From positions 3,348,001 through 3,412,000 of the forward strand of contig NZ_JACBYV010000001.1 of NCBI RefSeq assembly GCF_013408425.1: a DNA stretch of 64,000 bases. The letters are read 5' to 3'. The position numbers were made by a program, and so were the translations under genes. How positions within the stretch are numbered: the stretch's first letter is position 1; every line of letters starts with the position of its first letter. This document shows positions 1-10,263 of the stretch, piece by piece. This DNA comes from Pseudomonas flavescens (GTDB lineage Bacteria; Pseudomonadota; Gammaproteobacteria; Pseudomonadales; Pseudomonadaceae). The notes beneath the pieces were generated by a model. The model saw only the letters and a list, made by a program, of their open reading frames with translations. It did not search any database and was not told where the DNA came from.

Positions 1-83
1 GACTTTCACGCAACGAACGGAGCCTTTACATGCACTCAGCCATTCATCGATGAACATTCAGACCGAGAAGCCTACCACTCCGT

Positions 84-590
84 TCAGCTGCGCGCCTCTA
101 CGCCGTGCTGCCCGTCTGACGCACGGGAGGCCTGAAACTGCCGCAGACCGTTCCTGGCCTGCCTGCGCACGGTGTTTTTCAGCAGCGGCGTCCAGCCGAT
201 GAGCATGCCCTGAAAACCCAGCGCCTGAGCGGACCAGCGCCACATATCGAACTGATCACGGTGTTCGACGATCAGCCCGTCACGAATCACGAACGACGCC
301 TGGATGCGGTTCACCACGGTGCGGCCGGTCTGGCTGAACAGGTAAGTGGCCACCCAGTTGGCGCTACCACCATTGGCATCGGCCTGCACATCGCTGAAGG
401 TCAGGGAGAACTGCTTGGCCCGGGTGGTCAGCATGCGCCACATGTCCGCGGCATCGTCACCGGTGAGCGTGCCGAATGCCGGGTCACTGAAGCTGACATC
501 AGGCGCATAGCAACTCGCCATGCGCTCGGCATCCAGTTGCTGGAAGGCCTGGTAGAAACGGGTGATCAGATCGGCATTCGGGTGAGACAT
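84..590 (-). CDS. NTF2/SnoaL-like protein
   Basis: Predicted 168-aa cytoplasmic protein of the nuclear transport factor 2-like (SnoaL) cone fold. The N-terminal helix with the segment ITRFYQAFQQLDAERMASCY, followed by an acidic 'DVSFSDPAFG' strand and a C-terminal 'HRDQFDMWRWSAQALGF' stretch, is typical of the uncharacterised single-domain members. The fold binds small hydrophobic ligands in other members, but no substrate can be read here. The ATG at 588-590 was chosen because AAGGAG lies about 8 bases upstream; the open frame continues further upstream without another good start. It stands alone, and a terminator for the neighbouring aap operon lies between them. Family call good, function unknown. 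Confidence 0.8.
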   Translation of the reverse strand: MSHPNADLITRFYQAFQQLDAERMASCYAPDVSFSDPAFGTLTGDDAADMWRMLTTRAKQFSLTFSDVQADANGGSANWVATYLFSQTGRTVVNRIQASFVIRDGLIVEHRDQFDMWRWSAQALGFQGMLIGWTPLLKNTVRRQARNGLRQFQASRASDGQHGVEARS

Positions 591-950
591 GGCTGAGCTC
601 CTTGGCGATACGCAGAGTATCGCCGCAAAACGCCGATCCGACGATGGGCATATCGGCCATTGATACGCCCTTATCAGAACGCAAAAGGGAGCCCTGCGGA
701 GGCTCCCTTCTACTAGCAAGAACGCGCTTTCGATCCAGCGAGCTAGAGTCCTGCAAGACCTGGGCTGCCCCGCGAATACAGGCGAGGAAGCGGACTGGGC
801 TCGCATGCGAGTGTACGCTCGTGCATGAGCACAACTCGCTTCGCTCGCTCCCCCGGGGCCGCCCTAAAGCGCGTTAGCCGCAAGCGGCTTTCCGACTGGG
901 CTGGCAATCCAGTCCGTCTCCTACGCCGCAGCGGCCTCGTAAGTTCGTTC
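591..950. other. intergenic, terminator only
   Basis: No convincing gene in this 360-base gap. It holds the hairpin terminator at 683-709 and several short GC-rich inverted repeats near 800-930, for example GCCGC-AA-GCGGC. Frames here are open on both strands only through high GC. Confidence 0.6.
683..709 (-). terminator. Rho-independent terminator of aapJQMP
   Basis: On the minus strand, GGGAGCC, a 7-base loop and GGCTCCC are followed by TTTT. It lies about 240 bases after the aapP stop and before the NTF2-like gene. Confidence 0.7.
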
Positions 951-1712
951 TCAGTGCAGGATCTGCCCGAGGAACAGCTTGGTGCGCTCGTTCTGCGGAT
1001 TGTCGAAGAAGGCATTGGGCTCGGCCTGTTCGACGATCTCGCCCTTGTCCATGAAGATCACCCGATCCGCCACGGTACGGGCGAAGCCCATTTCGTGGGT
1101 CACGCAGAGCATGGTCATGCCGTCCTGAGCCAGGCCGATCATGGTGTCGAGTACTTCCTTGACCATTTCCGGGTCGAGCGCCGAGGTCGGCTCATCGAAC
1201 AGCATGATCTTCGGCTTCATGCACAGGGCACGGGCAATGGCCACACGCTGCTGCTGACCACCGGACAGTTGCCCCGGGAACTTGTGGGCCTGTTCCGGAA
1301 TGCGCACGCGCTCGAGGAAGTGCATGGCGATTTCCTCCGCCTTGCGCTTGGGCATCTTGCGAACCCACATCGGCGCCAGCGTGCAGTTCTGCAGCACGGT
1401 GAGGTGCGGGAACAGGTTGAAGTGCTGGAACACCATGCCCACTTCGCGGCGCACGGTTTCGATGTCCTTGAGGTCACGGGTCAGTTCGGTGCCATCGACC
1501 ACGATGCGACCGGCCTGGTGCTCTTCCAGACGGTTGATGCAACGGATGGTGGTGGACTTGCCCGAGCCCGACGGGCCGCAGAGCACGATACGCTCGCCCT
1601 GACGCACGTCGAGGTTGATGTCCTTGAGTACGTGGAACTGCCCGTACCACTTGTTCACGCCCTGCAGCTGAATGATCGGCTCGGCGCTGGGTTGCTTGTT
1701 TGCTTCGCTCAT
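951..1712 (-). CDS. aapP: amino-acid ABC transporter ATPase AapP
   Basis: 253-aa cytoplasmic ATPase that powers the AapQM permease. Walker A GPSGSGKS is at residues 46-53, the Q-loop glutamine at 96, the LSGGQ signature at 149-153, Walker B LFDEP at 171-175 and the switch histidine in VTHE at about 206, so all catalytic motifs are intact. Its length and close match to the GlnQ/GltL/AapP polar amino-acid group, plus position as last gene of the four-gene cluster 11 bases after aapM, support the name. Substrates of the family are acidic and general L-amino acids. The exact specificity is set by AapJ and is not visible here. Confidence 0.95.
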   Translation of the reverse strand: MSEANKQPSAEPIIQLQGVNKWYGQFHVLKDINLDVRQGERIVLCGPSGSGKSTTIRCINRLEEHQAGRIVVDGTELTRDLKDIETVRREVGMVFQHFNLFPHLTVLQNCTLAPMWVRKMPKRKAEEIAMHFLERVRIPEQAHKFPGQLSGGQQQRVAIARALCMKPKIMLFDEPTSALDPEMVKEVLDTMIGLAQDGMTMLCVTHEMGFARTVADRVIFMDKGEIVEQAEPNAFFDNPQNERTKLFLGQILH

Positions 1713-1723
1713 CTAAGTGACTC

Positions 1724-2824
1724 CTAACGCTTGTGGCCGGTATCGAGCTTCCGCTCCAGATGGAGGGAGTAGCGGGACATGCCGAAACAGAAAATCCAGA
1801 AAATCAGGGCAGCGAACACATAGCCCTCGGTCGCCATGCCCAGCCACGCCGGGTCGGCAGCCGCCTGCTTGACGCTGTTGAGCAGGTCGAACAGGCCGAT
1901 GATGATCACCAGGCTGGTGTCCTTGAACAGGGCGATGAAGGTGTTGACGATGCCCGGAATCACCAGCTTGAGCGCTTGCGGCAGGATCACCAGACCCATC
2001 ATCCGCCAGTAGCCCAGGCCCATGGCGCCGGCCGCTTCGTATTGCCCTTTGGGAATCGCCTGCAGACCACCACGTACCACTTCGGCGATGTAGGCCGACT
2101 GGAACAGGATGACCCCGATCAGCGCCCGCATCAGCTTGTCGAAGCTCATGCCCTCGGGCAGGAACAGCGGCAGCATCACCGAGGACATGAACAGCACGGT
2201 GATCAGTGGAACGCCACGCCAGAACTCGATGAACGTCACGCAGACCACGCGCACCGCCGGCATGTTGGAGCGGCGCCCCAAAGCCAGCAGAATGCCCAGC
2301 GGCAATGCACCGGCGATACCTACCGCGGCGATCACCAGAGTCAGCATCAGGCCGCCCCAACGGCTGGTCGGCACGGTTTCCAGGCCGAACACACCGCCAT
2401 GCAGCAGGCACCAGGCAACCACCGGGTAGATCACCAGGAAGCCGATGCCATAGAAGGCCTTGCGCGGGAAGCGGGAAATGAACAGCGGTGCCGCACCGAC
2501 GATCGCCAGAACCGCGGTCAGGTCCACGCGCCAGCGCAGTTCACTGGGGTAGAAGCCATACATGAACTGGCTGAAACGCGCCTGGATGAACACCCAGCAG
2601 GCGCCTTCCTTGGTGCAGTCGGCGCGGGTGGTGCCCACCCAGTTGGCGTCGATGAACGCCCACTTGAGCAGCGGCGGCACCATCAGCCAAACGAGGTAGA
2701 TGGCGAAGAAGGTCAGCGCCGTATTGAGCCAGCTGGAGAACAGATTGCTGCGCATCCAGGCGACCACACCAACACTGGAGCTGGGTGGCGGCTGATCCGG
2801 TTTGAAAATATGGGTTGTGCTCAT
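1724..2824 (-). CDS. aapM: amino-acid ABC permease AapM
   Basis: 366-aa inner-membrane permease, one half of the AapQM pore. After a short cytoplasmic N-terminus there are several hydrophobic segments, with a periplasmic insert around residues 60-90 that carries two cysteines (DCTKEGACW). The HisM-type permease core follows, with the EAA loop EAAGAMGLGYWRMMGLVILP near residue 265 that docks on AapP. It starts with ATG 12 bases after the aapQ stop. The extended N-terminal half separates AapM/AapQ from the shorter HisM/GltK proteins and supports the aap assignment. Confidence 0.93.
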   Translation of the reverse strand: MSTTHIFKPDQPPPSSSVGVVAWMRSNLFSSWLNTALTFFAIYLVWLMVPPLLKWAFIDANWVGTTRADCTKEGACWVFIQARFSQFMYGFYPSELRWRVDLTAVLAIVGAAPLFISRFPRKAFYGIGFLVIYPVVAWCLLHGGVFGLETVPTSRWGGLMLTLVIAAVGIAGALPLGILLALGRRSNMPAVRVVCVTFIEFWRGVPLITVLFMSSVMLPLFLPEGMSFDKLMRALIGVILFQSAYIAEVVRGGLQAIPKGQYEAAGAMGLGYWRMMGLVILPQALKLVIPGIVNTFIALFKDTSLVIIIGLFDLLNSVKQAAADPAWLGMATEGYVFAALIFWIFCFGMSRYSLHLERKLDTGHKR

Positions 2825-2836
2825 TGCGCTAGGTCC

Positions 2837-4015
2837 TCACCGCTCGATCAGCGCGATGCGCTTGTTGTACCAGTTCATCAGCAGGGAAATGCTGATACTG
2901 ATCGCCAGGTACACGCTCATGGTGATGGCAATCACCTCGATGGCCTGGCCCGTCTGGTTGAGTACCGTACCGGCGAACAGCGACACCATGTCCGGGTAAC
3001 CGATACCGGCGGCCAGAGAAGAGTTCTTCGCCAGGTTCAGGTATTGGCTGGTCAGCGGCGGAATGATGACCCGCATGGCCTGGGGAATGATCACCTTGCG
3101 CAGGGTCGGGCCCGGGCGCAGCCCCAACGAGCGAGCGGCTTCGGTCTGCCCGTGGCTGACCGAGTTGATCCCGGAGCGCACGTTCTCGGCGATGAAGGCC
3201 GCGGTGTAGACGGTCAACGCGATGGTCAGCGCCAGCAGTTCCGGGATCATCACCCAGCCGCCGACGAAGTTGAAGCCCTTGAGCTCCGGTACCGACCAGT
3301 GCAGCGGGCTACCGAACACCAGCGCGAACAGCGTGGGAATGACGATCGCCAGCCCCAGGCCAGCCCAGAACTTGTGGAATGGCACGCCGGTGGCTTCGAA
3401 GCGCTTGTTGGCCCAGCGGGTCATCAGCACGATGGCGACCAGGGTCACCACCAGGCCGGCCACGAACGGCCAGAAAGCCCCCGTCGCCTCGGCAGCCGGC
3501 ATGTTCAGGCCGCGGTTGCTGAGGAAGAAGCTTTCGCCGATGCTGATGCTGGCACGCGGTCCCGGCAGCGGCAGCAGCACGGCGAAGTACCAGAAGAGAA
3601 TCTGCAGCAACGGCGGAATGTTGCGGAACACCTCGATGTAGACGGTCGCCAGCTTGCTGATCATCCAGTTCGGCGACAGTCGCGCGATACCGATGAGGAA
3701 GCCGAGGAAGGTAGCCAGCACGATACCGATGAAGGACACCAGCAGCGTGTTGAGCAGGCCGATGACGAAGACGCGGGCATAGCTGTCCGCTTCGGTATAG
3801 CTGATCAGGTGTTGGGCGATGCCGAAACCGGCACTGCGCTCGAGAAAGTCGAAGCCGGACGTGATGCCCCGGTGTTGCAGGTTGGTCTGTGTGTTGCTGA
3901 ACAGGAACCACCCCATTGCGACCACGGCCACAACGGTAATGATCTGGAATAGCCAGGCGCGCACACGTGGATCGCTGAGGGAGAACCCCTGCGGTGCGCC
4001 GATGTTTTTCTGCAT
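2837..4015 (-). CDS. aapQ: amino-acid ABC permease AapQ
   Basis: 392-aa inner-membrane permease partner of AapM. Eight or so hydrophobic segments are visible. The EAA loop EAARSLGLRPGPTLRKVIIP is near residue 290 and contacts the ATPase. The long N-terminal half with a periplasmic loop (TQTNLQHRGI...) is the AapQ/BztB hallmark. It lies 64 bases downstream of aapJ, from which it is separated by a perfect hairpin, so it is probably made at lower level than the binding protein. Confidence 0.94.
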   Translation of the reverse strand: MQKNIGAPQGFSLSDPRVRAWLFQIITVVAVVAMGWFLFSNTQTNLQHRGITSGFDFLERSAGFGIAQHLISYTEADSYARVFVIGLLNTLLVSFIGIVLATFLGFLIGIARLSPNWMISKLATVYIEVFRNIPPLLQILFWYFAVLLPLPGPRASISIGESFFLSNRGLNMPAAEATGAFWPFVAGLVVTLVAIVLMTRWANKRFEATGVPFHKFWAGLGLAIVIPTLFALVFGSPLHWSVPELKGFNFVGGWVMIPELLALTIALTVYTAAFIAENVRSGINSVSHGQTEAARSLGLRPGPTLRKVIIPQAMRVIIPPLTSQYLNLAKNSSLAAGIGYPDMVSLFAGTVLNQTGQAIEVIAITMSVYLAISISISLLMNWYNKRIALIER

Positions 4016-4045
4016 GGGAATGCCCCAGGTATAACGGAACGAAAA

Positions 4046-4071
4046 TCGCCCGGCAGCCGGCTGCCGGGCGA
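4046..4071 (-). terminator. aapJ-aapQ intercistronic hairpin (attenuator)
   Basis: A perfect 26-base palindrome (two 13-base arms, core CGGCAGCCGGCTGCCG) is followed on the minus strand by TTTTC. It sits between the binding-protein gene and the permease genes. Such partial terminators commonly give the excess of periplasmic binding protein over membrane components; that role here is inference. Confidence 0.7.
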
Positions 4072-4079
4072 CAGGTCAA

Positions 4080-5108
4080 TCAACGCACTGGAGGAGCGTA
4101 GTGCAGACCGCCTTTGTTCCACAGAGCGTTCAGACCACGCTCGATTTTCAGCTCGCTGCCCTTGCCGATGTTACGGTCGAAGACTTCGCCGTAGTTACCG
4201 ACCTGCTTGACGATCTGGACGACCCAGTCCTTCGGCAGTTTCAGATCCTTGCCGTACTCACCGTCGGCACCCAGCATACGGGCTACGTCAGGGTTCTTGG
4301 TTTCCTTGGCCAGGGCTTCGACGTTCTTGGAGTCGACACCCAGCTCTTCGGAGTTGAGCATGGCGAACAGGGTCCATTTGACGATAGCCATCCAGTCTTC
4401 GTCGCCACGACGAACCAGCGGGCCCAGCGGCTCCTTGGAGATCACTTCCGGCAGTACTACCCAGTCATCCGGCGCGCCCAGCTTGATGCGCTGTGCGTAC
4501 AGCTGCGACTGGTCGGAGGTCAGTACGTCGCAACGACCAGCTTCCAGGGACTTGGCGCTTTCGTCGGAGGTGTCGAAGGTGATGGGGGTGTACTTCAGGC
4601 CGTTCGAGCGGAAGTAGTCGGAGACGTTCAGCTCGGTGGTGGTGCCTGCCTGGATACAGATGGTCGCGCCATCCAGTTCCTTGGCACTGGCAACGCCCAG
4701 CTTCTTGTTAACCAGGAAGCCGATACCGTCGTAGTAGGTCACGCCGGTGAATACCAGACCCATGCCGCCGTCGCGGGAGCTGGTCCAGGTGGTGTTGCGC
4801 GAGAGCACATCGACTTCACCGGACTGGATCGCGGTGAAACGCTCCTTGGCGGTCAGCGGGCTGTACTTGACCTTGGTCGCGTCACCGAACACCGCTGCGG
4901 CCACACCGCGGCAGATGTCGACGTCGATACCCTGATAGTTGCCCTTCTCATCCGGTACCGAGAAGCCAGGCAGGCCATCGCTGACGCCGCACTGTACGAA
5001 ACCTTTCTTCTTGACTGCATCCAGGGTAGCACCGGCATGAGCCATGCCTGCTGCACCCAGAACGGCGGCGGCGGTCAACATCGCCAGGGTGGTTTTAACC
5101 ATCTTCAT
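4080..5108 (-). CDS. aapJ: amino-acid ABC substrate-binding protein AapJ
   Basis: 342-aa periplasmic binding protein. The cleavable signal peptide is residues 1 to about 25, ending GMAHA before GATLDAVK. The mature part has the SBP_bac_3 fold: 'GFVQCGVSDGLPGFSVPDEKGNYQGIDVDICRG' opens lobe 1 and 'SGEVDVLSRNTTWTSSRD' carries the ligand-contact segment typical of AapJ/BztA. It delivers polar, mainly acidic, amino acids to AapQM. First gene of the aapJQMP operon, with GGAGAA upstream of the ATG. A predicted sigma-54 promoter lies about 330 bases upstream. Confidence 0.95.
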   Translation of the reverse strand: MKMVKTTLAMLTAAAVLGAAGMAHAGATLDAVKKKGFVQCGVSDGLPGFSVPDEKGNYQGIDVDICRGVAAAVFGDATKVKYSPLTAKERFTAIQSGEVDVLSRNTTWTSSRDGGMGLVFTGVTYYDGIGFLVNKKLGVASAKELDGATICIQAGTTTELNVSDYFRSNGLKYTPITFDTSDESAKSLEAGRCDVLTSDQSQLYAQRIKLGAPDDWVVLPEVISKEPLGPLVRRGDEDWMAIVKWTLFAMLNSEELGVDSKNVEALAKETKNPDVARMLGADGEYGKDLKLPKDWVVQIVKQVGNYGEVFDRNIGKGSELKIERGLNALWNKGGLHYAPPVR

Positions 5109-6244
<1,136 letters not shown>

Positions 6245-6267
6245 CGCCGGTTTGCGCGGGGCCAGGC

Positions 6268-6285
6268 CTGTGACCCAGGTCACAG
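6268..6285. promoter_or_regulatory. perfect Crp/Vfr-type palindrome
   Basis: CTGTGACC-CA-GGTCACAG is fully symmetric and contains TGTGA-N6-TCACA, the Crp/Vfr consensus half-sites. It lies 170 bases before the diguanylate cyclase and about 81 bases before its predicted start of transcription. Confidence 0.6.
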
Positions 6286-6322
6286 TCCACGCGCCGCCTG
6301 TCGTCGTCGAGGCGCAAGAGCA

Positions 6323-6351
6323 TTGTCAGTCCTCGGGCCGACGGATACTGT
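6323..6351 (+). promoter_or_regulatory. predicted sigma-70 promoter of the cNMP-GGDEF gene
   Basis: TTGTCA, 17 bases, TACTGT: 5/6 and 4/6 matches to consensus. The Crp-type site centre falls near -81.5 relative to the expected start, a phase used by class I activators. Confidence 0.4.
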
Positions 6352-6453
6352 CAGGGTAATGAGGCCCGTCCATTCACCATGAATGGGGTCATTGACCCAG
6401 GGAGCGTTAGCGGTGCCGATCGTTAGTCGTTTTCGAGCAAGGATGCTGATGCC

Positions 6454-7392
6454 ATGAAGGCAGCCCAATGGCAGACCGATCTACAGCAGATCCGACAACT
6501 GCGCCTGTTCAACAATGTTGCACTCGGCAGCCTGACACGGCTGCTGGATTCCTTTCGTGCCTGCGATCTGGACACCGGCGAAGTGCTGCTCTCGCCGTTC
6601 GACCGCAACCAGTACCTCTATATAGTCGTCAACGGCAGCCTCAAGGTTTATCTGGGCTCGCTGGACAATCAGCCGGTCACCACCCTGCACTCGGGTGATT
6701 GCGCCGGCGAAATCAGCTTCATCGACAACGAGCATCCCAGCGCCTACGTGGTGGCCAACGAGCCGAGCAGCGTGCTGCGCCTGCACCGTGATGCACTGAC
6801 CACGCTGTTCCAGCAATCGCCGCAGATGATGCACAACCTGCTGGAAGTGCTGTGCAGCCGCATGCGCCAGGGCAATCGGCAACTGATCGACAGCGAGCAG
6901 AACGCCAACGTCGACAAACTCACCGGGGCCTTCAACCGGCGCTGGCTGGAGCACGTGTTCGAACGCGAACGCACCCGTTGCCTGTTCAGTTGCCAGCCCC
7001 TGAGCCTGCTGATGCTCGATGTCGATCACTTCAAGGATTACAACGATCAGCACGGCCACCTGGCTGGCGACTATGCCCTGTGCCTGGTCGCCCACACCCT
7101 GCGTCGACAGCTGCGCCCCCGTGACAGCCTGGTGCGTTTCGGGGGTGAGGAATTCGTCGTGCTGCTGCCTGAGCTGAACCTGAAACAGGCAGTGGACATC
7201 GCCGAGCGTCTGCGCGAGAGCCTGGAGCAGATCGGCGCCTTTTACTCGCCGCTGGGCGCCCAGCCCGGTGTGACGATTTCCCTGGGGCTGACCCAGATGC
7301 AGCCCAAGGACAGCCTGACCAGCCTGATCGCCCGTGCCGACAAGGCCCTGTACCGGGCCAAGGACGAAGGCCGCAACCGCCTCTGTCACTGA
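6454..7392 (+). CDS. cNMP-binding-domain diguanylate cyclase
   Basis: 312-aa soluble protein that should make cyclic di-GMP from two GTP. A Crp-like cyclic-nucleotide-binding beta barrel spans about residues 15-130. A short helix leads to a GGDEF domain with GGEEF at 230-234 and the inhibitory I-site RPRD at 221-224, exactly five residues before it, so product inhibition is expected. The phosphate-binding cassette (GEISFIDNEHPSA, 85-97) lacks the usual Arg before the final Ala, so nucleotide binding by the sensor is uncertain. Start is ATG with AAGGA about 11 bases upstream. Probably controlled by the Crp/Vfr-type site upstream. Confidence 0.9.
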   Translation: MKAAQWQTDLQQIRQLRLFNNVALGSLTRLLDSFRACDLDTGEVLLSPFDRNQYLYIVVNGSLKVYLGSLDNQPVTTLHSGDCAGEISFIDNEHPSAYVVANEPSSVLRLHRDALTTLFQQSPQMMHNLLEVLCSRMRQGNRQLIDSEQNANVDKLTGAFNRRWLEHVFERERTRCLFSCQPLSLLMLDVDHFKDYNDQHGHLAGDYALCLVAHTLRRQLRPRDSLVRFGGEEFVVLLPELNLKQAVDIAERLRESLEQIGAFYSPLGAQPGVTISLGLTQMQPKDSLTSLIARADKALYRAKDEGRNRLCH

Positions 7393-7440
7393 AATGCCGT
7401 CACCGCGTGGCATGCTGTTCGGGCCCATACCTTTGCGTGG

Positions 7441-8613
7441 ATGCCCCCGATGCGTAAACGCCTGCTGATCGCTCCGATTGCCCTGATCGTCGCTGCCGGC
7501 GTGTTCTTCACGTTGCCCAGCATCCTCGACCGACACATGAACAGCGTCGAATCACCTGCGCCCTACCCTGCCGGAGAGGCCGCCACCCGCCTGCACGACA
7601 CCCTGTTCATCGCCGACCTGCACGACGACGCGCTGCTCTGGGAGCGAGACTTGCTCAAGCGCTACAGTTACGGGCACTCGGATCTGCCGCGCATGCTCGA
7701 AGGCCGCGTCGGCCTGCAGGTGTTCTCCACCGTGACCAAATCGCCACGCGGGCTGAACTACGAGAGCAACGCTGCCGATAGCGACACCATCACGCTGCTC
7801 GCCATGGCCCAGCGCTGGCCTCGGGCGACCTGGAACAGCCTGCTGCAGCGCGCCCTCTACCAGGCCGAAAAGCTGCGCGAGGCGACCGCAGGCAGCGATG
7901 GTCGCATGGTGCTGATCAGGAGCAGAGCCGACCTGGCCACCTTCCTGCAGGCCTGGAACGAGGACCCGCGTCGCGTCGCCACCCTGCTGGCCACCGAGGG
8001 CCTGCACCCGCTCGAAGGGCAGCTGGATAACCTCGACCGTCTCTACGACGCAGGTTTCCGCATGGCTGGCCTGACTCACTTCTTCGACAACGAGGTCGGC
8101 GGCTCGGCCCATGGCCTGGCGAAGGGTGGCCTGACACCGCTGGGCCGGCAGGTGATCGCCCGCCTCGAAGAGAAATCCATGCTGATCGATCTGGCTCACG
8201 CCTCGCGCCCCTTGATGGATGATGTGCTGGCCATCGCCAAACGCCCGCTGCTGGTCTCCCACGGCGGCGTCGAAGGCACCTGCCCCGGTACCCGCAACCT
8301 GAGCGACCGGCACCTGCGCGCCATTGCCGCCACCGGCGGGGTGATTGGCATCGGTTACTGGGACACGGCCGTGTGTGCCACCTCGGTGGCTGCCATCGTC
8401 AAGGCGATTCGCTACACCGCCGACCTGGTGGGCGTGCGCCATGTGGCCCTGGGCTCCGACTTCAACGGCACCATCCACGCCCCGTTCGACGTGACCGGGC
8501 TCGCCCAGCTGACCGAGGGCCTGCTCGGTGCCGGCTTCAGCCGCCAGGAGATCGCCGCGATCATGGGCGGCAACGTGCAGCGCCTGCTGCTCGCCAGCCT
8601 GCCGGCAGGCTGA
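7441..8613 (+). CDS. membrane-anchored M19 dipeptidase
   Basis: 390-aa zinc dipeptidase of the renal dipeptidase (peptidase M19) family. A single N-terminal hydrophobic anchor at about residues 7-26 places the enzyme in the periplasm. The metal motif H61-x-D63 in ADLHDD, the bridging Glu in LLATEG, the SHGG histidine and the GSDFNG segment near residue 340 are all present. The family cleaves L-L and L-D dipeptides and some beta-lactams. An alternative ATG is three codons downstream (7450). It lies 48 bases after the diguanylate cyclase and may be co-transcribed with it. Confidence 0.9.
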   Translation: MPPMRKRLLIAPIALIVAAGVFFTLPSILDRHMNSVESPAPYPAGEAATRLHDTLFIADLHDDALLWERDLLKRYSYGHSDLPRMLEGRVGLQVFSTVTKSPRGLNYESNAADSDTITLLAMAQRWPRATWNSLLQRALYQAEKLREATAGSDGRMVLIRSRADLATFLQAWNEDPRRVATLLATEGLHPLEGQLDNLDRLYDAGFRMAGLTHFFDNEVGGSAHGLAKGGLTPLGRQVIARLEEKSMLIDLAHASRPLMDDVLAIAKRPLLVSHGGVEGTCPGTRNLSDRHLRAIAATGGVIGIGYWDTAVCATSVAAIVKAIRYTADLVGVRHVALGSDFNGTIHAPFDVTGLAQLTEGLLGAGFSRQEIAAIMGGNVQRLLLASLPAG

Positions 8614-8709
8614 TCGCAAAGCCCGCAATGACGGTATCCGCAGGGTACTTCGCCCTGCGCGCGTCTTGCTTTACACTGGCTGTCGTTCATTCCTTAATCA
8701 ACCGACGAG

Positions 8710-10140
8710 ATGACCGTGCTCAAAGCACTCAAAAAAATATTCGGCAAAGCCGAAAATGAGCCACACAGCTCAGTCTCCCCGACCATCGAGCCCTCCCCGC
8801 CACCCGCCAGCCCAGCTCGCGAGGAACGCCCACCGAGGCCACCGAAAGCGTCGGCTCCCGTTGCCCCGAAACCCCAGAGCAAACCCGCGAAACCTCGCCG
8901 AGAGCGCGCACCCAAGCCGGTCGACACCTGGAAGCTCGAAGATTTCAAGGTCGAACCAGCCCCTGGCAAGACCCGCTTCCACGACTTCAAGCTGTCCCCG
9001 GACCTGATGCATGCCATTCATGATCTGGGCTTCCCCTACTGCACGCCGATCCAGGCGGGCGTACTGGGTTACACCCTCAAGGGCCGCGACGCCATCGGCC
9101 GCGCCCAGACCGGCACAGGCAAGACCGCCGCCTTCCTGATTTCGATCATCACCCAGCTGCAACAGACCCCGCCGCCGAAAGACCGCTACATGGGCGAGCC
9201 GCGGGCCCTGATCATCGCGCCGACCCGCGAGCTGGTGGTGCAGATCGCCAAGGATGCGGCCGAACTGACCAAGTACAGCGACCTGAACGTCATGAGCTTC
9301 GTCGGCGGCATGGACTTCGACAAACAGCTCAAGCTGCTCGAATCACGCTTCTGCGACATTCTGGTCGCCACCCCGGGCCGCCTGCTGGACTTCAACCAGC
9401 GCGGTGAAGTCCACCTGGACATGGTCGAGGTCATGGTGCTCGATGAAGCCGACCGCATGCTCGACATGGGCTTCATCCCGCAGGTCCGGCAGATCATCCG
9501 CCAGACCCCGATGAAGGGCGAACGCCAGACGCTGCTGTTTTCCGCCACCTTCACCGAAGACGTGATGAACCTGGCCAAACAGTGGACCACCGATCCGGCT
9601 ATCGTCGAGATCGAACCGGAAAGCGTCGCCAGCGATACCGTCGAACAGCATGTCTACGCCGTCGCCTCGGCAGACAAGTACAAGCTGCTCTACAACCTCA
9701 TCGCTCAGAACGACTGGATCCGCGTGATGGTATTCGCCAACCGCAAGGACGAAGTACGGCGCATCGAAGAGCGCCTCACCCGCGATGGCATCAGTGCCGC
9801 GCAGATGTCCGGCGACGTGCCGCAGCACAAACGCATCAAGGTGCTCGAAGGCTTCCGTGAGGGCAGCATTCGCGTGCTGGTCGCCACCGATGTGGCGGGC
9901 CGAGGCATCCACGTCGATGCCATCAGCCACGTCATCAACTTCACCCTGCCGGAAACGCCGGATGACTACGTGCACCGCATTGGTCGTACCGGTCGTGCGG
10001 GCACCAGCGGCACCTCGATCAGCTTCGCCGGCGAAGACGACGCTTACGCGCTGCCAGCCATCGAAGCGCTGATGGGCCGCAAGATCGCCTGCGAAATGCC
10101 GCCAGACGAACTGCTCAAGCCCGTACCGCGCAAACACTGA
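8710..10140 (+). CDS. rhlB: DEAD-box RNA helicase RhlB
   Basis: 476-aa ATP-dependent RNA helicase. The N-terminal 90 residues are a Pro/Lys-rich disordered tail. Two RecA domains follow, with AQTGTGKT (132-139), PTREL, TPGR, DEAD (245-248), SAT and HRIGRTGR (422-429), all intact. The RhlB subgroup assists mRNA turnover and ribonucleoprotein remodelling; its longer N-terminal tail is usual in Pseudomonas. A short hairpin (GCAGGG-N7-CCCTGC near 8640-8658) separates it from the dipeptidase. RhlE is the alternative name within DEAD proteins, but the 'FHDFxLxPxLMxAIxDLGFxYCTPIQ' Q-motif fits RhlB better. Confidence 0.88.
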   Translation: MTVLKALKKIFGKAENEPHSSVSPTIEPSPPPASPAREERPPRPPKASAPVAPKPQSKPAKPRRERAPKPVDTWKLEDFKVEPAPGKTRFHDFKLSPDLMHAIHDLGFPYCTPIQAGVLGYTLKGRDAIGRAQTGTGKTAAFLISIITQLQQTPPPKDRYMGEPRALIIAPTRELVVQIAKDAAELTKYSDLNVMSFVGGMDFDKQLKLLESRFCDILVATPGRLLDFNQRGEVHLDMVEVMVLDEADRMLDMGFIPQVRQIIRQTPMKGERQTLLFSATFTEDVMNLAKQWTTDPAIVEIEPESVASDTVEQHVYAVASADKYKLLYNLIAQNDWIRVMVFANRKDEVRRIEERLTRDGISAAQMSGDVPQHKRIKVLEGFREGSIRVLVATDVAGRGIHVDAISHVINFTLPETPDDYVHRIGRTGRAGTSGTSISFAGEDDAYALPAIEALMGRKIACEMPPDELLKPVPRKH

Positions 10141-10263
10141 CAGCAACGCTGGCCCGCCATTCGGCAGCCAGCCCGCCAGGGTGGCCCAGCGCCCTGGCCC
10201 ACCGACCAGAGCGTGACGCACGCCAATGGCCGACAGGGCGCCACGCCTTACAGGGACTCGTTC

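Noticed and set aside
1733-3952. 739-codon plus-strand frame opposite aapM/aapQ
   Set aside because: Antisense shadow of two membrane-protein genes.
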